Shown here: positions 1 to 4,377 of the stretch, in pieces
Layout of the letters: every line of letters starts with the position of its first letter
How positions within the stretch are numbered: position 1 is the stretch's first letter
NCBI GenBank assembly: GCA_033720695.1
Contig: JAWWCA010000221.1
Location: 1 to 5,799, forward strand
Direction: 5' to 3'
Source of the DNA: DATGQT01 sp033720695
GTDB taxonomy: Bacteria; Bacteroidota; Rhodothermia; Rhodothermales; Rubricoccaceae
Length of the DNA: 5,799 bases
Program-made: the position numbers and the translations under genes
Notes under the pieces: generated by a model
Databases searched by the model: none
The model's input: only the letters and a program-made list of their open reading frames with translations
What the model was told of the DNA's origin: nothing

Positions 1-231
1 AGCGAGATCGCCGTGGCGAAGGGGGCCAAGAGCGGGCTCGACTTCGCCGGCTGCGTCGTCGCCTCGGACGCGTTCTTCCCCTTCGCCGACGGCCTCGTGG
101 CCGCCGCCGAGGCCGGCACGACGGCCGCCATCCAGCCCGGCGGCTCCGTCCGCGACGACGAGGTGGTGGCCGCCGCCGACGCGCGCGACCTCGCGATGGT
201 GTTCACCGGCCGGCGGCACTTCCGCCACTGA
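1..231 (+). CDS. purH: Bifunctional AICAR transformylase / IMP cyclohydrolase PurH, C-terminal end (partial)
   Basis: This is the last 76 codons of PurH, open from the left edge to a TGA at 229-231; the start lies outside the window. PurH catalyses the last two steps of de novo purine synthesis in the cytoplasm: formylation of AICAR with 10-formyl-tetrahydrofolate, then ring closure to IMP. The visible part is the end of the transformylase domain. It shows family hallmarks in order: KSGLDFAG, then ASDAFFPFADG, then IQPGGSVRDDE, a conserved AAD, and the terminal AMVFTGRRHFRH. The ending RHFRH is the normal C-terminus, so the gene is intact here. A GTG at 13-15 could be mistaken for a start, but the codons before it (S-E-I-A) read on in frame, so it is internal. 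Having mreB directly downstream on the same strand matches a gene order familiar in Bacteroidota. The identification is secure. Confidence 0.95.
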   Translation, partial: SEIAVAKGAKSGLDFAGCVVASDAFFPFADGLVAAAEAGTTAAIQPGGSVRDDEVVAAADARDLAMVFTGRRHFRH

Positions 232-368
232 TCCCGGCGCGGAGCGGCGGGCCCCCTCGATGCAGAACGGATTTTTCGGGGTCGGGCCGCTCCCGAGGGC
301 GTGTCCGTCGCCGCGATGTTAGCTTGCGGCGTGGTCCGACCTCCCGCCTTCCGACCCCCCGTCCCCCC
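232..368 (+). other. purH-mreB intergenic region
   Basis: This is a 137-bp gap without a credible gene. It holds a T5 run (272-276) and an imperfect hairpin, TCGGG at 276-280 against CCCGA at 292-296. The T-run lies before the hairpin on the + strand, so this is not a standard intrinsic terminator for purH. The candidate promoter patch at 320-327 is listed separately. The last 30 or so bases before mreB are strongly C/T-rich with no purine-rich ribosome binding site. Confidence 0.6.
320..327 (+). promoter_or_regulatory. Candidate -7/-10 promoter element upstream of mreB
   Basis: TAGCTTGC sits in one of the few AT-rich patches of the gap, 41 bp before the mreB GTG. It resembles the Bacteroidota -7 element TAnnTTTG (TA and TT match, the final TTG only partly). 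No convincing TTG-type -33 element is visible about 19 bp upstream; the nearest is a weak CGTG at 299-302. A similar TACCTTCC lies before mreC. The call rests on position and partial consensus only. Confidence 0.27.
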
Positions 369-1379
369 GTGTTCAATCCCTTCTCGGTCGACGTCGCCAT
401 CGACCTCGGCACGGCCAACACGCTCATCCACATCCGCGACAAGGGCATCGTGCTCAACGAGCCCTCCATCGTCGCCATCCGCCGCTCGACGGGGAAGGTC
501 GAGGCCATCGGGCTCGAAGCGCTCCACATGCACGAGCGCACGCACAAGGACATCGAGACGATCCGCCCCCTCAACGACGGCGTGATCGCGGACTTCCAGG
601 TGGCCGAGCACCTCATCAAGGGGCTCATCCGCCGCGTCAAGCCGGGCGCCTTCACCGGCATCCGGCGCATGGTGATCTGCGTGCCGAGCGGGATCACCGA
701 GGTCGAGAAGCGGGCCGTCCGCGACTCGGCGCAGTACGCCGGCGCCAAGGAGGTCAAGCTCATCGACGAGCCGATGGCCGCGGCCATCGGGATCGGGCTC
801 CACGTCAACGAGCCCGTCGGCAACATGATCGTGGACATCGGGGGGGGCACGACCGAGATCGCCGTCATCGCGCTCTCGGGCATCGTCGTCGACGAGTCGA
901 TCCGCACCGGCGGCAACGAGCTCGACGCCGCCATCGTGCAGTACTTCAAGAAGCACCACAACCTCCTCATCGGGCAGCGCACGGCCGAGCGGATCAAGTG
1001 CGAGATCGGGAGCGCGACGAAGCTCGAGACCGAGCTGGAGCTGACCGTGAAGGGGCGCGACCTCGTCTCGGGCGTGCCCAAGACGCGCGTGGTCTCGTCC
1101 GAGGACGTCCGCGAGGCGCTCCGCACCGCCATCAACCAGATCGCCGCCGCCGTCGTGCGCGCCCTCGAAGCGACCCCGCCCGAGCTGGGCGGCGACGTGC
1201 TCGAGCGCGGGATCATGCTGACGGGCGGCGGCGCCCTCCTCAAGGGGCTCGACGAGTACCTCCGCGAGCGGACCGAGCTGCCGGTGTTCGTGGCCGAGGA
1301 TCCGCTCACCGCCGTCGTGCGTGGGACGGGGGCCGTCCTCGAAGACCCCGAGACCTACGCCCGCGTCCTCTCCGACTGA
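369..1379 (+). CDS. mreB: Rod-shape-determining actin homologue MreB
   Basis: This is a bacterial actin that polymerises on ATP under the inner membrane and directs lateral peptidoglycan synthesis by the elongasome. Its 336 residues match the usual MreB length (about 335-350). The actin-fold motifs appear in order: phosphate-1 loop DLGTANTLI (residues 12-20), DEPMAAAIG (133-141), phosphate-2 loop DIGGGTTE (156-163), GGNELD (181-186), ERIKCEIGSA (208-217), and adenosine-binding LTGGGALLKGLD (284-295). I chose the GTG at 369 because it gives the family-typical N-terminus (M/V)FNPFSVDVAIDLG. The frame also opens at a TTG at 324, but that adds 15 Arg/Pro-rich residues atypical of MreB and would start inside the candidate promoter element. 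No Shine-Dalgarno sequence precedes either start; the leader is C-rich. mreC follows after 117 bp on the same strand. Function is secure; the start is likely but not proven. Confidence 0.96.
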   Translation: MFNPFSVDVAIDLGTANTLIHIRDKGIVLNEPSIVAIRRSTGKVEAIGLEALHMHERTHKDIETIRPLNDGVIADFQVAEHLIKGLIRRVKPGAFTGIRRMVICVPSGITEVEKRAVRDSAQYAGAKEVKLIDEPMAAAIGIGLHVNEPVGNMIVDIGGGTTEIAVIALSGIVVDESIRTGGNELDAAIVQYFKKHHNLLIGQRTAERIKCEIGSATKLETELELTVKGRDLVSGVPKTRVVSSEDVREALRTAINQIAAAVVRALEATPPELGGDVLERGIMLTGGGALLKGLDEYLRERTELPVFVAEDPLTAVVRGTGAVLEDPETYARVLSD

Positions 1380-1496
1380 GCCGGGAGGCGCGAGGCGGGA
1401 CGGGTCCCGGGGCGCCGCCACGACCGCGGCGGGCGCTACCTTCCCCCTCCGCCCGAGTCCCATCACCACGCGTCCCGTCCTCACGAGTCCCGTCTC
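1380..1496 (+). other. mreB-mreC intergenic region with GC hairpins
   Basis: This 117-bp gap has no gene. A short stem CGGGA/TCCCG (1396-1409, loop CGGG) follows the mreB stop. A longer GC-rich stem then pairs GCGCCGCC (1412-1419) with GGCGGGCGC (1428-1436), with one bulged G and an 8-nt loop. It ends directly before the AT-rich patch at 1437. No T-run follows either stem, so they are not classic terminators. They could attenuate or protect the transcript, or simply reflect high GC. A 15-bp repeat fills the last third. Confidence 0.5.
1437..1444 (+). promoter_or_regulatory. Candidate -7/-10 promoter element upstream of mreC
   Basis: TACCTTCC lies 52 bp before the mreC ATG, right after a GC-rich stem. 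It shares TAnCTTnC with the element before mreB and partly matches the Bacteroidota -7 consensus. No -33 element is recognisable. If real, mreC and the downstream peptidase gene could be transcribed independently of mreB. Confidence 0.22.
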
Positions 1497-1500
1497 ATGG
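1456..1500 (+). repeat. Degenerate 15-bp tandem repeat (3 units) over the mreC start
   Basis: Three consecutive 15-nt units (1456-1470, 1471-1485, 1486-1500) share the core GTCCC(A/G)TC at the same position. Units 1 and 2 agree at 11 of 15 bases; units 2 and 3 at 9 of 15. The third unit contains the mreC start codon (ATG 1497-1499). The repeat makes the untranslated leader C/T-rich and leaves no Shine-Dalgarno sequence. It may be replication slippage or a translation-affecting leader; function is unknown. Confidence 0.6.
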
Positions 1501-2336
1501 CCCTCGCCGCCCGGCTCTGGGAGCGCACCCGGGAGTGGTTCCTCTTCGGCACCCTCCTCCTCATCAGCCTCGTCACGCTCGTCAACCACGACGGGCCGCT
1601 GCTCCGGGCCGTCCGCGCCGCCAGCCTCGCCGTGACGGGGCCCGTCGAGGGGCTCTTCGCCGGCCTCGGCCGGTTCCCCGACGCCGTCGCCGAGAACGAG
1701 CGGCTCCGCGCCGAGACCATCGGGCTCGCGGCCGAGGTGGCCCGCCTCCGCGAGGCCCGCGCCGAGAACGAGCGGCTCCGCGCCCTCCTCGCCTTCGGCG
1801 ACACCCTCGCCTACCCCCGCGTCCCCGCCCGCGTCGTCGCCAAGGACGTCACGCGGCAGCAGAACCTCCTCACCATCAGCGCCGGCGCCGCCGACTCCGT
1901 CGCGGTCGGGATGCCCGTCGTCGACGAGCGCGGCATCGTCGGGAAGGTGATCGTCGTGGGGGAGCGCTACGCCCTCGTGATGCCGCACCAGAGCACCGAC
2001 TTCGCCGTGCCCGGCACCCTCGACGCCCTGGGGCAGGACGGCATCGTGCGGTGGGACGGCGTGGAGTACGACCGGCTCCTCATGGAGTTCGTCCCGAAGA
2101 CGGAGCCCGTCGAGCCGGGGATGCTCGTGACGACGGGCGGCTACAGCGGGGTCTTCCCCGCCGGCGTCCCCATCGGCACCGTGGACTCCGTGTTCGCCGC
2201 GCCGGGGCGGAACGACTACGTGATCTACCTCCGCCCGGCCGCGCCCATCTCGCGGGCGAGCTACGTCTACGTGCTCCTCTCCGTGCCCGACCCCGAGATC
2301 GAGGCGCTCCAGCGGGAGGCCCGGGAGGAGGAATGA
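1497..2336 (+). CDS. mreC: Rod-shape-determining protein MreC
   Basis: This is a bitopic inner-membrane scaffold of the elongasome that links cytoplasmic MreB to periplasmic wall synthases. Its 279 residues are normal for the family. The layout is classical: a short basic cytoplasmic tail (1-13), one membrane segment WFLFGTLLLISLVTLV (14-29), a periplasmic coiled coil (about 64-99, with AENERLR twice), and then the beta-rich MreC core. The core carries the family signature LLTISAGAADSVAVGMPV followed by GIVGKV (124-151), TTGGYSGVFPAGVPIGTV (212-229), and a final beta strand before an acidic tail, EAREEE. The ATG at 1497 is the natural start: it places the charged tail just before the membrane helix. 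No ribosome binding site is visible; a 15-bp repeat runs through the start. The stop overlaps the next start (ATGA, 2333-2336). No mreD follows. Identification is secure. Confidence 0.95.
   Translation: MALAARLWERTREWFLFGTLLLISLVTLVNHDGPLLRAVRAASLAVTGPVEGLFAGLGRFPDAVAENERLRAETIGLAAEVARLREARAENERLRALLAFGDTLAYPRVPARVVAKDVTRQQNLLTISAGAADSVAVGMPVVDERGIVGKVIVVGERYALVMPHQSTDFAVPGTLDALGQDGIVRWDGVEYDRLLMEFVPKTEPVEPGMLVTTGGYSGVFPAGVPIGTVDSVFAAPGRNDYVIYLRPAAPISRASYVYVLLSVPDPEIEALQREAREEE
1688..1784 (+). repeat. Perfect 25-bp direct repeat inside the mreC coiled coil
   Basis: Bases 1688-1712 and 1760-1784 are identical over 25 nt and start 72 bp (24 codons) apart. Each copy encodes AENERLRA in the same frame, within the coiled-coil segment. 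A protein-level heptad repeat would tolerate synonymous differences, so nucleotide identity suggests recent duplication or gene conversion, or strongly biased codon use. The sequence between the copies (ETIGLAAEVARLREAR) completes the helix. Confidence 0.85.
2323..2331 (+). promoter_or_regulatory. Purine-rich ribosome binding site at the mreC/PBP4 junction
   Basis: GGGAGGAGG lies directly before the ATG at 2333 and is the only Shine-Dalgarno-like sequence at a plus-strand start here. It also encodes the Glu-rich end of MreC. The AGGAGG core is only 1 nt from the ATG, closer than optimal, whereas GGGAGG (2323-2328) is 4 nt away. Together with the ATGA overlap it supports 2333 as the start, with translation coupled to mreC. 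Confidence 0.45.
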
Positions 2337-3868
2337 GGCGGGACGCGACCGGCCGGGGGACCGGAGGACGGCGGCTCCCGGCCTCCCCTCTGCTCCTCGC
2401 CCTTGCCCTGGTCCTCGCCCTCTCGCCGGCACGAGCCCAGCGGACGGACACCCCCCGCGCCCTCGCCGCCCGGATCGCCGACGTCCTCGCCGACCCCGCC
2501 CTCGACGACGCCCACTGGGGCGCCCTCGTCGTGGACCTCGCGACCGGCGACACCCTCTTCGCCCGGAACGCCGGCCGCCGGTTCATCCCGGCCTCCAACG
2601 CCAAGCTCTTCGCGACGGCCGGCGCCCTCACCGTCCTCGGCCCCGCCTTCCGCTTCGAGACGGCGCTCTACCTCGACGGCGCCGTCCGCGGCGACACCCT
2701 CGACGGCGACCTCGTCGTCCGCGGCGACGGAGACCCCACGTTCGGCAGCGCCGACGTGTACGACGACCCCCTCGACGTCTTCGCGGCCTGGGCCGACTCG
2801 CTCCGCGCCATCGGCATCCGCCACGTCGCTGGCCGCGTCATCGGCGACGACGACGTGTTCGACGACACGCCCTACGGGCTGGGGTGGGCGTGGGACGACC
2901 TGACGTACGGCTACGCCGCCGAGGTCAGCGGCCTCACGTTCCGCGAGGGGACGGTGACGCTGACGGTGCGGGGGGCGCGCGGCCGGGGGGCGGCTGCGCT
3001 CTCGTGGGCCCCGCTGCTGACGCCCTACGTCGCCTTCGTTAACCGGACCACGACGCGGCCGACCGGGACGAGCGTCGTCGAGGGCTACCAGCGCGACCTG
3101 TCCGGCAACCGGTTCGTGGTCACGACGGAGGTGCCGGCGGGCGGCGTCGAGACGGAGGTGCTGGCCGTCCACAACCCCACCCGCTACGCGGCGCACACCT
3201 TCCGCCTCGTCCTCCTCGGCCGCGGCATCGCCGTCGAGGGCCCGGCCGTGGACGCGGACGACCTCCCGGCGCCGCTCGTCTACCCCGCCCTCCGCCGCGT
3301 CGCGGCGACGCCGTCGCCGCCGCTGGCGGAGATCGTCGAGGAGACGAACCGCCGGAGCAACAACCTCTACGCCGAGCACCTCCTCCGGTCGCTCGCCCGC
3401 GGCTACGCCGGCGCGGACCCGCCGCCGGGCTCGGCCGCCGCCGGGGTCCTCGCCCTCCAGCCCCTCCTCCGCGCGGCCGGCGTCCGGCCCGGCGACCTCC
3501 AGCTCGTCGACGGCTCGGGCCTCTCCTTCATGGACCGCGTCACGCCGCGCGCCGTCGTCGCCCTCCTCGCCCACCTCCACACCCACCCCGACGCCGCCGT
3601 GCGCGAGGCGTTCTTCGCCTCGCTCCCCGTGGGCGGGCAGAGCGGGACGCTCGCCGGGCGCTACCCCTCGGGCGCCGCCCGCGGCAACGTGCGCGCCAAG
3701 ACGGGCTACATCAACGGCGTCCGCGCCCTCTCGGGCACCGTGACGAGCGCGAGCGGCCACGAGCTCGCCTTCTCCCTCCTCGTCAACCACTACAGCACGC
3801 CCACGCGGACGGTGGACGCCGCCCAGGACGCCATCGTGGAGCTCCTGGCCGACTACGCGGGGCGGTAG
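2333..3868 (+). CDS. dacB: D-alanyl-D-alanine carboxypeptidase/endopeptidase, PBP4 (DacB) type, peptidase family S13
   Basis: This is a periplasmic serine peptidase of 511 residues that should remove the terminal D-Ala from peptidoglycan stem peptides and/or cut D-Ala-mDAP cross-links. Residues 1-36 form a signal peptide: Arg-rich start, hydrophobic LLLALALVLAL, then cleavage probably after ARA (ARA|Q). The active-site triad motifs are all present: SxxK as S88-N-A-K91 in IPASNAKLF, SxN as S342-N-N344 in RRSNNLYAEHLLR, and KTG at 456-458 in RAKTGYING. Further S13 marks are GDGDPTFG (131-138) and VDGSGLS (392-398). The long stretch between SxxK and SxN is the extra domain insertion typical of PBP4. 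I chose the ATG at 2333 because it begins the signal peptide and overlaps the mreC stop. The same frame is open far upstream, but that part is a shadow of mreB/mreC. There is no lipobox. Substrate preference cannot be read from sequence; dacB is a family-level symbol. Confidence 0.92.
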   Translation: MRRDATGRGTGGRRLPASPLLLALALVLALSPARAQRTDTPRALAARIADVLADPALDDAHWGALVVDLATGDTLFARNAGRRFIPASNAKLFATAGALTVLGPAFRFETALYLDGAVRGDTLDGDLVVRGDGDPTFGSADVYDDPLDVFAAWADSLRAIGIRHVAGRVIGDDDVFDDTPYGLGWAWDDLTYGYAAEVSGLTFREGTVTLTVRGARGRGAAALSWAPLLTPYVAFVNRTTTRPTGTSVVEGYQRDLSGNRFVVTTEVPAGGVETEVLAVHNPTRYAAHTFRLVLLGRGIAVEGPAVDADDLPAPLVYPALRRVAATPSPPLAEIVEETNRRSNNLYAEHLLRSLARGYAGADPPPGSAAAGVLALQPLLRAAGVRPGDLQLVDGSGLSFMDRVTPRAVVALLAHLHTHPDAAVREAFFASLPVGGQSGTLAGRYPSGAARGNVRAKTGYINGVRALSGTVTSASGHELAFSLLVNHYSTPTRTVDAAQDAIVELLADYAGR

Positions 3869-3882
3869 CCGGTCGCTACCGC
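3862..3882. terminator. Inverted repeat holding both convergent stop codons; possible bidirectional terminator
   Basis: A perfect 8-bp stem, GCGGTAGC (3862-3869) and GCTACCGC (3875-3882), flanks the 5-nt loop CGGTC. The TAG of the + strand peptidase gene (3866-3868) lies in the left arm, and the TAG of the minus-strand membrane protein gene (3876-3878 on +) lies in the right arm. Both genes end CGG-TAG. No T-run follows on either strand, so an intrinsic terminator is only a possibility. The stem could instead protect 3' ends from exonucleases. Confidence 0.5.
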
Positions 3883-4373
3883 GGCACGCCCCACACCATG
3901 AGGCCGCCGAGGTGGCCGGTGTAGGCCACGAGGAGCGCCGCGGCGAGGGCCGCGACGAGGACGAGGAGGCGGAGGCCGAGCGGCTCCTTGCGCGGCGCCC
4001 CGCCGGGGTCGGCCGTGACGCGCTCCTTCTGCCGACGCCGCCACCACAGCGTCCCCCCCGCCGTCGCGAGGAGGGCGGCGACGCTCGTCCACAGCGTCCA
4101 CGACGCCGCCGTCTCGTGGTACTCGACGAACCGCTCGACGGCCGGCTCGCCCTCGACGGCCTCCTCCAGCGTCTCGCCCGTCTCGTGGGCCCAGTAGGCC
4201 GCGGGGACACCGAGGAGGAGGAGCGCGAGCGTGGCGCGCCGCCACACGCCCGTGCCCAGCGCCGCGTAGGCCGCCGCGGCCGCGGCCGCCAGGAGCAGGA
4301 GGACGAGCGGGAAGTGGACCGCCAGCGGGTGGAGGTACGGGACCGTGTACTCGGCGGCGCTCTCGAAGCCCAT
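3876..4373 (-). CDS. DUF2231-like four-helix membrane protein, function unknown
   Basis: This is a small integral membrane protein of 165 residues with about four predicted helices: 22-40 (including a run of eight alanines), 46-61, 91-111 and 132-151. It resembles the DUF2231 family: LHPLAVHFPLVLL near the N-terminus (14-26), a conserved AHETGE after helix 2 (62-67), a further His in EYHETAA, and a C-terminal GHLGGLMVWG (153-162). The histidines H15, H20, H63, H86 and H154 lie at or near membrane edges, where they could bind metal or haem; that is speculation. The ATG (4371-4373) lies 4 bp after the gpmI stop on the same strand, so the genes are probably co-transcribed and translationally coupled. 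No clear ribosome binding site is visible. Its stop lies in the hairpin shared with the convergent gene. The family match is recalled, not searched. Confidence 0.75.
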   Translation of the reverse strand: MGFESAAEYTVPYLHPLAVHFPLVLLLLAAAAAAAYAALGTGVWRRATLALLLLGVPAAYWAHETGETLEEAVEGEPAVERFVEYHETAASWTLWTSVAALLATAGGTLWWRRRQKERVTADPGGAPRKEPLGLRLLVLVAALAAALLVAYTGHLGGLMVWGVPR

Positions 4374-4377
4374 CGGC

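Noticed and set aside
272..296. Hairpin with T-run after purH as an intrinsic terminator
   Set aside because: The T5 run lies upstream of the 5-bp stem on the + strand, so the order is wrong for terminating purH. Read on the minus strand it would have no gene to terminate.
203..1309. 368-residue minus-strand open frame opposite mreB
   Set aside because: Ser/Arg/Thr-rich low-complexity translation, entirely antisense to a well-conserved gene. Stop codons are rare in GC-rich DNA, so such shadows are expected.
998..2332. Long open frame leading into the PBP4 gene, giving an apparent 956-residue protein
   Set aside because: The upstream part overlaps mreB and mreC in another frame and translates to Arg/Pro/Ala-rich low-complexity sequence with no domain. 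The signal peptide and ATGA junction place the real start at 2333.
2267..4210. 647-residue minus-strand open frame opposite the PBP4 gene
   Set aside because: The translation is dominated by Arg, Gly, Glu, Val and Ala and shows no recognisable fold. It also overlaps the real membrane-protein gene in a different frame.
4266..4292. GGCCGC-rich tract as a regulatory or repeat element
   Set aside because: It encodes the poly-alanine first membrane helix of the DUF2231-like protein; GCN codon bias explains the repetition.
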